This document shows, one piece after another, positions 1 through 8,816 of a stretch of 9,952 nucleotides of DNA. The position numbers and the translations under genes were made by a program. The number at the start of each line of letters is the position of its first letter. Position 1 is the first letter of the stretch. Under the pieces are notes generated by a model. It was not told the DNA's origin, did not search any database, and saw nothing but the letters and a program-made list of their open reading frames with translations. This stretch comes from Candidatus Omnitrophota bacterium (GTDB lineage Bacteria > Omnitrophota > Gorgyraeia > DTHP01), in the NCBI GenBank assembly GCA_023818555.1, contig JAMWCG010000025.1, positions 1 to 9,952 of the forward strand. Direction: 5' to 3'.

Positions 1-1
1 A

Positions 2-1747
2 AAAGAGGGGGTAGTGCGTGAGGTTCAGGCGGACAGAGTGGTGATTGGTTCAGAGGTTTATAACCTGAAGAAATTTTTCCGTTCCAATGCGGACACCTGT
101 ATTAATCAGCGTCCTCTGGTGAAGGTGGGAGACCATGTAAAAGCAGGAGATGTAATTGCTGATGGTCCGGCTACTCAGGGAGGAGAACTTGCTTTAGGAA
201 GAAATGTGCTGGTTGCCTTTATGCCCTGGCGGGGATATAATTTTGAAGATGCGGTCTTGGTAAGTGAAAAGTTGTTGAAGGAGGATACTTTTACCTCTTT
301 ACATATTGAGGAATTCAGTATTGAAGCCAGAGAGACGAAATTGGGTCCCGAAGAAATTACCCGGGATATCCCCGGAGTAGGGGAAGAAGCCTTAAAGGAC
401 TTAGATGAAGAGGGGATTATTCGCATCGGCGCAGAAGTTAAATCAGGTGATATCTTAGTGGGTAAGGTTACCCCTAAGACAGAGACGGAATTAACCCCGG
501 AAGAGAAACTTTTAAGAGCCATCTTTGGGGAGAAAGCCGGGGATGTCCGTGATGCTTCGCTTACCGTCCCTCCGGGAGTAGAAGGTATAGTGGTGGAAGT
601 GAGGGTTTTTTCCCGCAAGGAGACCCGTTCGCTTTCTAAGGAGGCAAAGACTGAAGAGCTGAAACAGATTGAGGCGGTGAAGGAGCGGTACCAGAAGCAG
701 ATAAGAGAGGCAAAGGAGGAGAGGAACCGGCGTTTGGCTAAACTCATCTTAGGGGAGAAACTTTCCTCTGCACTCTTAGATGCGGAGACCGGAAAGACAC
801 TCATTCCTCAAGATAAGACGATTACGAAGAAGGACCTCAATAAACTGGAAAAGGCAGAACTGGAGGGAGTAAAAATAAAGGATAACGAGGTACTGGAAGA
901 AGAGATAAAGAAGGTAATGCGTCTCTACGATGACCAGATGGAGGAATTGATTTATGAACAGGATCGGGAAATAGACCAGATTAAACGGGGAGATGAATTA
1001 CCCGCAGGGGTATTGAAGAAAGTGGTGGTCTATATTGCCAGTAAGCGGAGACTCTCGGTGGGAGATAAATTGGCAGGAAGACATGGGAATAAGGGAGTGA
1101 TTGCCCGAATTGTAGCTGAGGAGGATATGCCCTTTTTACCCGATGGGACGCCAGTGGAGATTGTGCTTAACCCCTTAGGAGTTCCTTCCCGCATGAATGT
1201 CGGACAACTCTTAGAAACCCAGTTAGGTTGGGCGGCCAGAGCCTTAGGAATTAGAGTTATCTCGCCAGTCTTTGGAGGAGCAACTGAAGAAGAGATTAAG
1301 GAGCAACTCCGGAAAGCCAATTTACCCGAAGATGGGAGGATGCCATTACGCGATGGTTACAGCGGAGAATACTTTGACAATAAAATTACCGTAGGGTATA
1401 TCTACATTATGAAACTCATCCATTTAGTGGATGAGAAAATTCATGCCCGTTCCATAGGTCCTTACTCCTTGGTTACCCAGCAGCCCCTGGGAGGTAAGGC
1501 ACAGTTCGGAGGACAGAGGTTTGGCGAGATGGAGGTTTGGGCTTTAGAGGCCTATGGAGCCGCTTATACCTTACAAGAACTCTTGACGGTGAAGAGCGAT
1601 GATGTAGAAGGGAGGACACGGATATATGAGGCGATTGTAAAAGGAGAGAATGCTTTAAATCCCGGGACCCCGGAATCTTTTAATGTTTTGATAAAAGAAT
1701 TACAGGGTTTATGTCTGGACATAAAGAAGGAAAAAAGGAAGGTTTGA
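2..1747 (+). CDS. rpoB: RNA polymerase beta subunit, C-terminal part (5'-truncated by window edge)
   Basis: Beta subunit of DNA-dependent RNA polymerase, which with beta-prime forms the active-site cleft. The reading frame is open from base 2, so the gene begins before the window; the GTG at 14 is an internal valine codon, not a start. About 581 C-terminal codons are present. Conserved blocks seen in order: [25 protein letters not shown], the [12 protein letters not shown] motif (near 232), [14 protein letters not shown] block (here [10 protein letters not shown]), [20 protein letters not shown], the catalytic-lysine block [19 protein letters not shown] (near 1042), [20 protein letters not shown], and the C-terminal [20 protein letters not shown] through [10 protein letters not shown] that clamps against beta-prime. 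A charged, Lys/Glu-rich insertion of about 125 residues (626-997) is at the place of the variable insertion in Gram-negative beta. The rifampicin-binding region lies upstream and cannot be judged. TGA at 1745-1747; rpoC starts 1 base later. Confidence 0.98.
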   Translation, partial: KEGVVREVQADRVVIGSEVYNLKKFFRSNADTCINQRPLVKVGDHVKAGDVIADGPATQGGELALGRNVLVAFMPWRGYNFEDAVLVSEKLLKEDTFTSLHIEEFSIEARETKLGPEEITRDIPGVGEEALKDLDEEGIIRIGAEVKSGDILVGKVTPKTETELTPEEKLLRAIFGEKAGDVRDASLTVPPGVEGIVVEVRVFSRKETRSLSKEAKTEELKQIEAVKERYQKQIREAKEERNRRLAKLILGEKLSSALLDAETGKTLIPQDKTITKKDLNKLEKAELEGVKIKDNEVLEEEIKKVMRLYDDQMEELIYEQDREIDQIKRGDELPAGVLKKVVVYIASKRRLSVGDKLAGRHGNKGVIARIVAEEDMPFLPDGTPVEIVLNPLGVPSRMNVGQLLETQLGWAARALGIRVISPVFGGATEEEIKEQLRKANLPEDGRMPLRDGYSGEYFDNKITVGYIYIMKLIHLVDEKIHARSIGPYSLVTQQPLGGKAQFGGQRFGEMEVWALEAYGAAYTLQELLTVKSDDVEGRTRIYEAIVKGENALNPGTPESFNVLIKELQGLCLDIKKEKRKV

Positions 1748-1748
1748 A

Positions 1749-4700
1749 ATGGCTAAAGGTACCATCCTTAAAGAGAAGACAAAACTGAGAGAAGAAGGTT
1801 CTTTATTATTTGATGCCATCACCATCAAAATCGCTTCTCCGGAAACCATCCGTTCCTGGTCACACGGAGAAGTGAAGAAACCCGAGACCATAAATTATCG
1901 CACCTTTAAACCGGAGAAAGATGGGCTTTTCTGTGAGAAGATTTTTGGCCCAACCAAAGACTGGGAATGCTACTGTGGTAAATATAAACGGATTAAATAT
2001 AAAGGTATAGTTTGTGACCGTTGTGGAGTGGAAGTAACTCGTTCCAGTGTGCGCCGGGAAAGGATGGGGCATATAGAACTGGTCTGTCCAGTTTCCCATA
2101 TCTGGTTTTTTAAGGTTATGCCCTCCAAAATGGGCTTGCTGCTTGACCTTTCCATCCGAGAACTGGAGAAGGTGATCTATTATGAAGAATACATTGTGGT
2201 TGACCCCGGGGATACTCCTTTACACAAGAAAGACCTGCTCAGTGAAGAAAAATTGCAGGAGGCAAGATTAAAGTATGGCAATAAATTTGTGGCAAAAATG
2301 GGAGCAGAGGCTATTCGGGACCTACTTAAGGAAATAGACTTAGATAAAATGGCTCATGAGTTAAGAAAGTCAATTAAACACTCCAAGAGTGGACAGGTAA
2401 ATAAGAGAATAATCAAGACTCTAAAATTGGTAGAGGCTTTCAGAAAATCAGGGAATAGACCGGAATGGATGGTCTTAGAAGTTATTCCGGTAATTCCTCC
2501 TGATTTAAGACCGCTGGTTCCTCTGGATGGCGGGAGATTTGCCACCTCTGACCTTAATGACCTATATCGGAGGGTGATCAACCGGAATAATCGTTTGCGC
2601 AAGTTGATTGAATTGAAAGCCCCGGAGATTATCATTAGAAATGAAAAACGTATGCTCCAGGAAGCAGTAGATGCTTTATTTGATAATGGCAGGCACGGAA
2701 GGCCGGTAATGGGAGCAGGAAACCGGCCTTTGAAGTCGCTTGCGGATATGCTTAAGGGTAAACAGGGACGTTTCCGTCAGAATCTTTTAGGCAAAAGGGT
2801 GGACTATTCAGGAAGGAGTGTAATTGTTATTGGTCCGGAACTAAAACTTTATCAATGTGGACTTCCTAAAAAGATGGCTTTGGAACTCTTTGAGCCATTT
2901 ATCATCCGGAAATTGAAAGAGAAAGGCCATGTGCATACTATTCGCAGTGCCCGGAAGATGGTAGAGAAGACAAAGATGGAGGTCTGGGAGATTTTGGAGG
3001 AGGTGATCAGGGACCATCCCGTTTTACTCAATCGTGCTCCTACGCTTCATCGGTTAGGTATCCAGGCTTTTCAACCTCTCCTGGTAGAAGGAAAGGCAAT
3101 CAAAATTCATCCTTTGGTATGTCCGGCATTTAATGCCGACTTTGATGGTGACCAGATGGCCGTGCATGTTCCTCTTTCCATAGAAGCTCAGATGGAATCT
3201 CGTTTGATTATGCTCGCTTCCCACAATATTTTCTCTCCGGCTAATGGGGGTCCCATTGTTACCCCTTCTCAGGATATTGTTTTGGGTTGTCATTATCTTA
3301 CTAAAGAGAAAAAAGGTCAACCCCGGGAAGGACAACTTTTTTCCTCTCCGGAAGAAGTGCTTTATGCCTACGAGGAAAAGGCGATTGGGCTTCATACCCG
3401 GATCAAGTTAAAGGTGAAGGATAAAGTGATTGAGACGACGGTAGGGAGGGTGGTCTTTAATGATATTCTTCCTCAAGGGATGGAATTTTTTAACGAAGTA
3501 GTAGATAAGGGCAAGTTGAGTAAGCTCATTCAAATCTGTTATAGAAAATTAGGGCATCACGAGACCGTGCTTTTCTTAGACCGTTTAAAGAACCTGGGTT
3601 TTGAGATGGCTACCTTAGCAGGGATTTCTATGGCGGTAGAAGACCTGAATATCCCGCGGGAAAAGTCAGAAATGCTTAAACGGGCTAAGGAAGAAGTAGC
3701 CCGTGTAGAAGAGCAATATAGAAAAGGAATCATTACCGATGGAGAAAGGTACAATAAAATAATTGATATCTGGACTCATATTACGGATACACTCTCTGAT
3801 GAGATCTTCAAGGAATTGGACCCCTTTAATCCGGTATTTATGATGGCGGATTCGGGAGCAAGGGGTTCGCGTTTACAGATCCGACAACTGGCGGGAATGC
3901 GTGGACTGATGGCTAAGCCTTCGGGTGAGATTATTGAAACTCCCATTACCGCTAACTTTAGAGAGGGATTGAGTGTATTGGAATACTTCATCTCTACCCA
4001 CGGAGCAAGAAAGGGGTTAGCGGATACCGCTCTAAAAACCGCAGATGCGGGTTACCTAACCCGGCGTTTGATTGATGTGGCTCAGGATGTGATTGTCACT
4101 GAAGAAGATTGTCGCACCCTTAATGGCATATTTGTTTCCGCAATTATTGAAGGAGACGAGACGGTGGTGAGTTTACAGGAGCGGATTGTGGGGAGAGTGG
4201 CTCTGGATAACATTGTAGATGTGATCACTGACGAGGTTATTGTCAAGGCAGATGAAGAGATTACTGAGGAACAGGCTGAGCGGATTGAGTCTCTGGGGAT
4301 TGAAAAAATTCGTATTCGTTCGGTTTTGACCTGTGAGACAAGATATGGGGTATGTGCTAAATGCTATGGGAGGAATCTGGCTACCCAGAGAATGGTAGAG
4401 GTGGGAGAAGCAGTGGGAATAATCGCTGCTCAGTCCATTGGTGAGCCAGGGACACAATTGACGATGCGTACTTTCCACATTGGAGGGACAGCCAGCAGAA
4501 TCATAGAACAGTCTTTTCTCCAGGCAAAAAATTCAGGGATTATAAAATATATTAATCTTAGAACCGTAAAGACAAAATCTCAGATTGTAGTCCTTAACCG
4601 CAATGGTCAGATGAGCATAAATGATGATGCAGGAAGAGAGCTTGAACGCTACTCTGTTCCCCAGGGTTCAATGATTAAGTTTGAAGACGGGGCAAAGATT

Positions 4701-5756
4701 GAAAAGGGAGAAATATTCGCACGCTGGGACCCCTACACTTCTCCCATTTTAACCGAGGTGAGCGGGAAGGTGATGTTTGAAGATATTAAAGAGGGTATTA
4801 CCATGCGGGAGGAATTGGATGAGAGTACAGGTTTGGTAAATAAGATAATCATTGAATACAAAGGTGATTATCATCCCCAGATCCTCGTCCTTAATTCTGA
4901 GAAAGAGGAGGTTTTAGCCATCTATGCTTTACCGGCAGGAGCCCATATCGTGGTGAAGGAAGGTCAATTGGTAGAAGCAGGAATGGTTTTAGCCAAGACA
5001 CCGCGTAAAATTGTGAAGACCCGAGATATTACCGGTGGTCTTCCTCGGGTAGCGGAATTATTTGAAGCCCGGAGGCCACATGATCCGGCAGTAATCAGTG
5101 AGATTGATGGATGGGTAGAATTTGGTCCTGCCAAGAAGGGGCAGAGGAGAGTGATTATTCGTAGTCCTTCCGGGATGAGAAAAGAATATATTATACCTCA
5201 TGGTAAACATCTCAATGTTTACAAAGGAGACTGGGTTACTGCAGGTCAGCCACTTACCGATGGTCCGATTGTTCCCCAGGACATATTGCGTATCTCCGGC
5301 GATAAAAAATTGCAGGAGTATCTTTTAAATGAGATTCAGGAAGTCTATCGCTTACAGGGAGTAAAGATTGATGATAAACACATAGAATTGATTATTCGCC
5401 AGATGTTGCGCAAGGTAGTCATAGAAGACCCCGGAGATACCGATTTCTTGGTAGGCCAAGAGATAGATAAATTTATTTTTCGGGATGAAAACGAACGCGT
5501 GATGAAGAAAGGAGGCCGTCCTGCCATTGCTACACCCATTCTTCAAGGGATTACCAAGGCTTCTTTGACTACCGAGAGTTTTATCTCTGCTGCCAGTTTT
5601 CAGGAGACAACCCGGGTTCTTACAGAAGCGGCGGCTTCTGGGAAGAGAGATGAATTGCGCGGTTTAAAAGAGAATGTGATTATGGGGCATTTGGTTCCGG
5701 CAGGAACAGGTTTCCGGGCACATCGTGAAATAGAATTAGTAAAAAGTATTGAATGA
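1749..5756 (+). CDS. rpoC: RNA polymerase beta-prime subunit
   Basis: Catalytic subunit of RNA polymerase, 1335 residues (E. coli 1407). The start ATG follows AAGGAAGG (1735-1742) at 6 nt. Features seen in order: N-terminal zinc ribbon with C74, C76, C89, C92; [22 protein letters not shown]; rudder/lid region followed by [14 protein letters not shown]; the Mg-binding [10 protein letters not shown] with D464, D466, D468; bridge helix from about residue 732 (PITANFREG) to 767; second zinc site with C788, C862, C869, C872; trigger-loop first half [16 protein letters not shown]; an insertion of about residues 918-1090 equivalent to E. coli SI3; trigger-loop second half [18 protein letters not shown] from 1093; and the C-terminal [25 protein letters not shown] block. 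All catalytic and zinc residues are intact. Cotranscribed with rpoB (1-base gap) and rpsL (10-base gap). SI3 presence excludes Firmicutes/Actinobacteria-type polymerase, by family knowledge. Confidence 0.99.
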   Translation: MAKGTILKEKTKLREEGSLLFDAITIKIASPETIRSWSHGEVKKPETINYRTFKPEKDGLFCEKIFGPTKDWECYCGKYKRIKYKGIVCDRCGVEVTRSSVRRERMGHIELVCPVSHIWFFKVMPSKMGLLLDLSIRELEKVIYYEEYIVVDPGDTPLHKKDLLSEEKLQEARLKYGNKFVAKMGAEAIRDLLKEIDLDKMAHELRKSIKHSKSGQVNKRIIKTLKLVEAFRKSGNRPEWMVLEVIPVIPPDLRPLVPLDGGRFATSDLNDLYRRVINRNNRLRKLIELKAPEIIIRNEKRMLQEAVDALFDNGRHGRPVMGAGNRPLKSLADMLKGKQGRFRQNLLGKRVDYSGRSVIVIGPELKLYQCGLPKKMALELFEPFIIRKLKEKGHVHTIRSARKMVEKTKMEVWEILEEVIRDHPVLLNRAPTLHRLGIQAFQPLLVEGKAIKIHPLVCPAFNADFDGDQMAVHVPLSIEAQMESRLIMLASHNIFSPANGGPIVTPSQDIVLGCHYLTKEKKGQPREGQLFSSPEEVLYAYEEKAIGLHTRIKLKVKDKVIETTVGRVVFNDILPQGMEFFNEVVDKGKLSKLIQICYRKLGHHETVLFLDRLKNLGFEMATLAGISMAVEDLNIPREKSEMLKRAKEEVARVEEQYRKGIITDGERYNKIIDIWTHITDTLSDEIFKELDPFNPVFMMADSGARGSRLQIRQLAGMRGLMAKPSGEIIETPITANFREGLSVLEYFISTHGARKGLADTALKTADAGYLTRRLIDVAQDVIVTEEDCRTLNGIFVSAIIEGDETVVSLQERIVGRVALDNIVDVITDEVIVKADEEITEEQAERIESLGIEKIRIRSVLTCETRYGVCAKCYGRNLATQRMVEVGEAVGIIAAQSIGEPGTQLTMRTFHIGGTASRIIEQSFLQAKNSGIIKYINLRTVKTKSQIVVLNRNGQMSINDDAGRELERYSVPQGSMIKFEDGAKIEKGEIFARWDPYTSPILTEVSGKVMFEDIKEGITMREELDESTGLVNKIIIEYKGDYHPQILVLNSEKEEVLAIYALPAGAHIVVKEGQLVEAGMVLAKTPRKIVKTRDITGGLPRVAELFEARRPHDPAVISEIDGWVEFGPAKKGQRRVIIRSPSGMRKEYIIPHGKHLNVYKGDWVTAGQPLTDGPIVPQDILRISGDKKLQEYLLNEIQEVYRLQGVKIDDKHIELIIRQMLRKVVIEDPGDTDFLVGQEIDKFIFRDENERVMKKGGRPAIATPILQGITKASLTTESFISAASFQETTRVLTEAAASGKRDELRGLKENVIMGHLVPAGTGFRAHREIELVKSIE

Positions 5757-5760
5757 GGGT
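5755..5760 (+). promoter_or_regulatory. Ribosome binding site that fixes the rpsL start
   Basis: GAGGGT overlaps the last two bases of the rpoC TGA stop and lies 6 nt before the ATG at 5767. It supports ATG 5767 over the in-frame TTG at 5749, which lies inside rpoC and would add six residues (with no family counterpart) ahead of MPTIKQLL. The overlap of stop codon and Shine-Dalgarno sequence suggests translational coupling between rpoC and rpsL. Confidence 0.75.
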
Positions 5761-5766
5761 AAAGCG

Positions 5767-6138
5767 ATGCCTACGATTAAGCAATTATTGCGTTTAGGGA
5801 GAAAGAAAAGGAGAAAGAAGTCAAAATCTCCGGCTTTAAAAGGATGTCCGCAGAGAAGGGGTGTCTGTGTTCAGGTGAGAACAATGACTCCCAAAAAGCC
5901 TAATTCTGCTTTACGCAAAATTGCCCGTGTGCGTCTCACTACGGGGATAGAGGTAACCGCGTATATTCCCGGTGAGGGTCATAATCTTCAGGAACACTCT
6001 ATTGTTTTAGTGCGGGGAGGAAGAGTTAAGGACCTCCCGGGCGTGCGCTATCACATTGTGCGGGGGACTCTGGATACCGCAGGAGTGACTGACCGTAAAA
6101 AATCGCGTTCTAAATATGGAACGAAACTGCCTAAATAG
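5767..6138 (+). CDS. rpsL: 30S ribosomal protein S12
   Basis: Decoding-centre protein of the small subunit, 123 residues (E. coli 124). Start [14 protein letters not shown] matches the family N-terminus and is preceded by GAGGGT. A basic N-terminal tail (residues 12-20, RKKRRKKSK) is followed by [13 protein letters not shown], the conserved [11 protein letters not shown] loop (K43, K44) and [18 protein letters not shown] with [10 protein letters not shown] (K88, D89). K43 and K88 correspond to E. coli mature K42 and K87, where streptomycin resistance substitutions occur; both are wild type here. D89 matches the aspartate methylthiolated by RimO in E. coli; whether this organism has RimO is unknown. 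It ends with the usual [15 protein letters not shown]. First gene of the str operon, fused directly behind rpoBC with no intervening L7Ae-type gene (seen in Firmicutes). Confidence 0.98.
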   Translation: MPTIKQLLRLGRKKRRKKSKSPALKGCPQRRGVCVQVRTMTPKKPNSALRKIARVRLTTGIEVTAYIPGEGHNLQEHSIVLVRGGRVKDLPGVRYHIVRGTLDTAGVTDRKKSRSKYGTKLPK

Positions 6139-6166
6139 TTTTGTTAAATAGTTAATTGGTTAAAGG
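6132..6166 (+). repeat. Short direct repeats at the rpsL-rpsG junction
   Basis: TAAATAGTT occurs at 6132-6140 (spanning the rpsL stop) and again at 6145-6153. Overlapping this, three 8-base units beginning GTTAA follow each other head to tail: GTTAAATA (6143-6150), GTTAATTG (6151-6158), GTTAAAGG (6159-6166). The 44-base spacer contains no gene, and I see no strong hairpin in it. In E. coli the equivalent interval carries the S7 autoregulatory site; the spacer here is shorter and shows no obvious similar fold. The repeats may be replication slippage in AT-rich DNA. Confidence 0.5.
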
Positions 6167-6182
6167 GAATAAAAGGTGAGAG

Positions 6183-6650
6183 ATGAGGAGGAGAAGAGCG
6201 AGTCGGAGAGAGGTTTCTCCTGACCCCATTTACAACTCAAAACTTATTCAGCGTCTGATTAATATGGTAATGTGGGAAGGGAAGAAGACGATTGCAGAAA
6301 AGATTGTCTATTCTGCCTTAGAGATTGCTTCTCAGCAATTGAAGGTAGAACCCTTGGAGGTTATCCAGAAGGCGGTAGATAATGTGCGTCCCCTCTTAGA
6401 AGTGCGCCCGCGGAGGGTGGGAGGGGCAACTTATCAGGTGCCCATGGAGGTGAGGCCAGAGAGAAGCACCGCTCTGGCTTTACGCTGGATGCGTGATGCG
6501 GCACGCAGGAAACAGGGGAAACCGATGGAAGAGAAACTGGCGGAAGAGATTGTGGATGCTTTTAAAGGACAGGGTTCTGCCATAAAGAAGCGAGAGGAAA
6601 CCCATAAAATGGCGGAAGCAAATAAAGCTTTTGCCCATTTTCGCTGGTGA
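6183..6650 (+). CDS. rpsG: 30S ribosomal protein S7
   Basis: Primary assembly protein of the 30S head, contacting the 3' major domain of 16S rRNA and the E-site tRNA; 155 residues, the usual bacterial length (E. coli K-12 has a longer form). The ATG at 6183 is preceded by AGGTGAG (6174-6180). The protein begins with the basic stretch [15 protein letters not shown], then [19 protein letters not shown], the hallmark [19 protein letters not shown] (residues 75-92) with the beta-hairpin that reaches the E site, [11 protein letters not shown], and ends [17 protein letters not shown]. Nothing is truncated. Its neighbours are rpsL and fusA in the standard str order. In E. coli S7 is the translational repressor of this operon; a comparable site is not proven here, but the fusA leader downstream is a possible place to look. 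Confidence 0.98.
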   Translation: MRRRRASRREVSPDPIYNSKLIQRLINMVMWEGKKTIAEKIVYSALEIASQQLKVEPLEVIQKAVDNVRPLLEVRPRRVGGATYQVPMEVRPERSTALALRWMRDAARRKQGKPMEEKLAEEIVDAFKGQGSAIKKREETHKMAEANKAFAHFRW

Positions 6651-6658
6651 AATAAATT

Positions 6659-6718
6659 ATTAAATTGATAGATGGGATGCGAGAGCACAAGTTTAGCGAG
6701 AGAGCAATTTAATCATCC
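6659..6718 (+). promoter_or_regulatory. Inverted repeat / possible pseudoknot in the fusA leader
   Basis: The 72-base rpsG-fusA spacer contains a perfect 9-bp inverted repeat: ATTAAATTG (6659-6667) and CAATTTAAT (6705-6713), separated by 37 bases. Within the loop, GGATG (6675-6679) is complementary to CATCC (6714-6718), which abuts the 3' arm, so both helices together would form an H-type pseudoknot ending 4 nt before the fusA ATG at 6723. The loop also carries a partly repeated purine-rich phrase (GCGAGAG at 6679-6685 and GCGAGAG at 6696-6702). What is seen is base complementarity; a regulatory role is inference. The first stem has only one G-C pair, so chance is a real alternative. Confidence 0.35.
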
Positions 6719-6722
6719 GACT

Positions 6723-8798
6723 ATGGAGAGAGGGAGTTACTTAGAGAAAATCCGGAACATTGGGATTGTGGCGCATATTGATGCGGGTAAGACCACTACC
6801 ACCGAACGCATCCTCTATTGTACAGGAAGGATTCATCGCATAGGAGAGGTAGATGAAGGGACAACCACTATGGATTGGATGGAACAGGAGCAGGAGCGCG
6901 GGATTACCATTACCGCAGCTTCTACAGCCTGTTTTTGGAAAGATTGTCAGATAAATATAATTGATACCCCCGGACATGTAGATTTTACAGTAGAGGTAGA
7001 ACGTTCTCTGAAAATATTAGATGGATGTGTAGTGGTCTTCTGTGGGGTAGGAGGGGTGGAACCCCAGTCAGAGACAGTCTGGCGTCAGGCTGACCGTTAT
7101 AAAGTAGCACGCCTTGCTTATGTAAATAAACTTGACCGGATGGGAAGCGATTTTTTTGCGGTGGTGAAACAGATAGAGGAGAGATTGGGAGCAAAGCCGT
7201 TAATTCTTCAGTTGCCTTTAGGTAAAGAAGAGAGTTTTCAGGGGGTGATTGACCTCTTGGAGAAAAAAGTACTCATCTATGACCTTGCTCCGGAGAGTTT
7301 AGATTATCGCACTCTGGAGATTCCCGAGGCGCTTAAAGCAATGGCTTACGAATACAGAGAGAAATTGATTGAGCGTCTGGCTGAGTTAGACGATTTAATT
7401 ATGCATAAGTTTATTCACAATGAAGAGATATCCTTTTTAGATTTGCAAGAGAGCATCCGGCGGGTGACTATAAAGAATAGAGCGGTTCCCGTCCTTTGCG
7501 GAGCCTCCTTGCGTAATAAAGGTATCCAGCCCTTACTGGAGGCGATCTGTGCTTATCTCCCTTCTCCTTTGGATAGGGGGGTAATCAGTGGAAGGAACCC
7601 TTTTACTCAGGAGATTATAGAACGGGAGGCAGATCCGGAGGGCTATCTTTCTGCACTCTGTTTCAAAGTCATGGTTGACCCTTATATTGGCAAGCTTGCT
7701 TATTTCCGCATCTATTCGGGTAAATTGACCACGGGGATGTATGTTTACAATGCCAACAAACGCATAAAAGAGAAGATTCAGAAACTGGTCCGGATGCACG
7801 CAAATAAGCAGGAAGTTATTTCGGAAGCAATGGCGGGAGATATCATCGCTTGTGTTGGCCTTAAGGAGACAGTTACAGGAGAGACCATCTCTGATGAGGA
7901 ACATCCCATTTTGTTAGAGAGTATGCATTTTCCTGAACCAGTCCTCTCCATAGCCATTGAGCCGGTGACGAAGGCTGAGCAGGAACGCCTTTTCTTAGCT
8001 TTGCATAAGATAGAAGAAGAAGACCCTACTTTCAAGGTCAAGTATAATCCAGAGACCAACCAGACGCTTATCTGGGGGATGGGTGAGTTGCATTTAGAAA
8101 TAATCTTAGAACGCATTTCCCGAGAATTCAATGTTGCTACACACACCGGGAAACCTCAGGTGGCTTATAAAGAGACAATTCGGAAGAAAGTAATGGCGGA
8201 AGGGAAATTTATTCAGCAGACAGGTGGAAGAGGGCAGTATGGGAGAGTAGTAATTGAGGTTGAACCGGGGGAGAAGAATTCGGGGATAGTTTTTGAAAAT
8301 AGGATTACCCGCGGGGTTATCCCCAAAGAATTCATTCCTGCGGTGGAGGAGGGAGTTTATGAAGCGACTCAGACCGGGGTTCTGGCTAATTTTCCGGTGA
8401 TTGATATTAAGGTTACGCTGATTGATGGGACATATCATGAAGTTGACTCTTCGGAATTTTCTTTTCGCATGGCAGGTTATCTGGCTTTGCGGGAGGCTTT
8501 GAAGAAAGGAGAACCGGTTCTGCTGGAGCCGATTATGGACATAGAGGTAATTACTCCGGAAGAATATTTAGGGGAAGTTCTGGGCGATTTAAATTGCCGG
8601 CGCGCTCAAATTGTGAGTCTTGGTCAGCGCGGGAATGTAAAGACTATTCGCGGTTTTGTCCCCTTAGCGGAGATGTTTGGATATGTTACTAAAGTAAGGT
8701 CTTTAACCCAGGGTAGAGGAAGCTATACGATGGAGCCTTCCTTTTATCAGGAGGTTCCCCGGGAGATCTTAGAGAAAGTGCTTCCCGGGATTTTTTAA
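6723..8798 (+). CDS. fusA: Translation elongation factor G
   Basis: GTPase that drives ribosomal translocation and, with RRF, ribosome recycling. From ATG 6723 it has 691 residues, typical for the family. G1 AHIDAGKT (17-24); switch I ending MDWMEQEQERGITIT (50-64); G3 DTPGH (81-85, catalytic H85); G4 NKLD (135-138); G5 CGASLRNKG (259-267); domain II from about 305 with GKLAYFRIYSG; domain III with GMGELHLEI (452-460); domain IV with GGRGQYGRVV (501-510) and tip loop GTYHEVDSSE (569-578, H572); domain V with EPIMDIEVITPEEYLGEV and PLAEMFGY. An upstream in-frame ATG at 6672 would add 17 residues with no family counterpart. Neither start has a Shine-Dalgarno sequence at normal distance, so start choice rests on alignment. 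rpsJ follows after 18 bases; tuf is absent. The last codons encode a terminator-like hairpin. Confidence 0.97.
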   Translation: MERGSYLEKIRNIGIVAHIDAGKTTTTERILYCTGRIHRIGEVDEGTTTMDWMEQEQERGITITAASTACFWKDCQINIIDTPGHVDFTVEVERSLKILDGCVVVFCGVGGVEPQSETVWRQADRYKVARLAYVNKLDRMGSDFFAVVKQIEERLGAKPLILQLPLGKEESFQGVIDLLEKKVLIYDLAPESLDYRTLEIPEALKAMAYEYREKLIERLAELDDLIMHKFIHNEEISFLDLQESIRRVTIKNRAVPVLCGASLRNKGIQPLLEAICAYLPSPLDRGVISGRNPFTQEIIEREADPEGYLSALCFKVMVDPYIGKLAYFRIYSGKLTTGMYVYNANKRIKEKIQKLVRMHANKQEVISEAMAGDIIACVGLKETVTGETISDEEHPILLESMHFPEPVLSIAIEPVTKAEQERLFLALHKIEEEDPTFKVKYNPETNQTLIWGMGELHLEIILERISREFNVATHTGKPQVAYKETIRKKVMAEGKFIQQTGGRGQYGRVVIEVEPGEKNSGIVFENRITRGVIPKEFIPAVEEGVYEATQTGVLANFPVIDIKVTLIDGTYHEVDSSEFSFRMAGYLALREALKKGEPVLLEPIMDIEVITPEEYLGEVLGDLNCRRAQIVSLGQRGNVKTIRGFVPLAEMFGYVTKVRSLTQGRGSYTMEPSFYQEVPREILEKVLPGIF
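8758..8796 (+). terminator. Possible intrinsic terminator/attenuator inside the fusA 3' end
   Basis: CCCGGGA (8758-8764) pairs perfectly with TCCCGGG (8783-8789), six of seven pairs being G-C, with one further G-U pair possible at 8765/8782, around a loop of about 16 nt. One A and then six T residues (8791-8796) follow directly, and the last T is the first base of the fusA TAA. This is the shape of a Rho-independent terminator. Because it lies in coding sequence, a translating ribosome would mask it, so it could act as a translation-sensitive attenuator before the S10 genes rather than a full stop. Each arm contains the self-complementary CCCGGG, so alternative pairings exist. Function is unproven. 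Confidence 0.4.
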
Positions 8799-8816
8799 AT
8801 CAGCGGTGAGGAGATA

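Noticed and set aside
175..804. A 209-codon open frame on the minus strand opposite rpoB
   Set aside because: It lies wholly antisense to strongly conserved rpoB coding sequence, is Ser-rich low-information protein and has no recognisable motif. The other long minus-strand frames in the window (for example 3054-3395, 7533-7904, 7778-8146, 8106-8438) are rejected for the same reason.
1669..1684. GC-rich palindrome CCCGGGACCCCGG near the rpoB 3' end
   Set aside because: The pairing would leave a loop of only about two bases, no T run follows at the right place, and the bases encode the conserved NPGTPESF block.
5693..5711. Small hairpin GTTCC-GGCA-GGAAC near the rpoC 3' end
   Set aside because: Only five pairs, no T run after it, and the sequence encodes the conserved VPAGTGF motif.
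5749..5766. Upstream TTG start for rpsL, giving six extra residues
   Set aside because: It lies within the rpoC 3' end. ATG 5767 has a proper Shine-Dalgarno sequence and gives the family N-terminus MPTIKQLL.
6631..6658. Possible promoter before fusA (TTGCCC and TAAATT, 16-base spacer)
   Set aside because: Each hexamer matches the sigma-70 consensus in only four of six positions, in AT-rich DNA; not better than chance.
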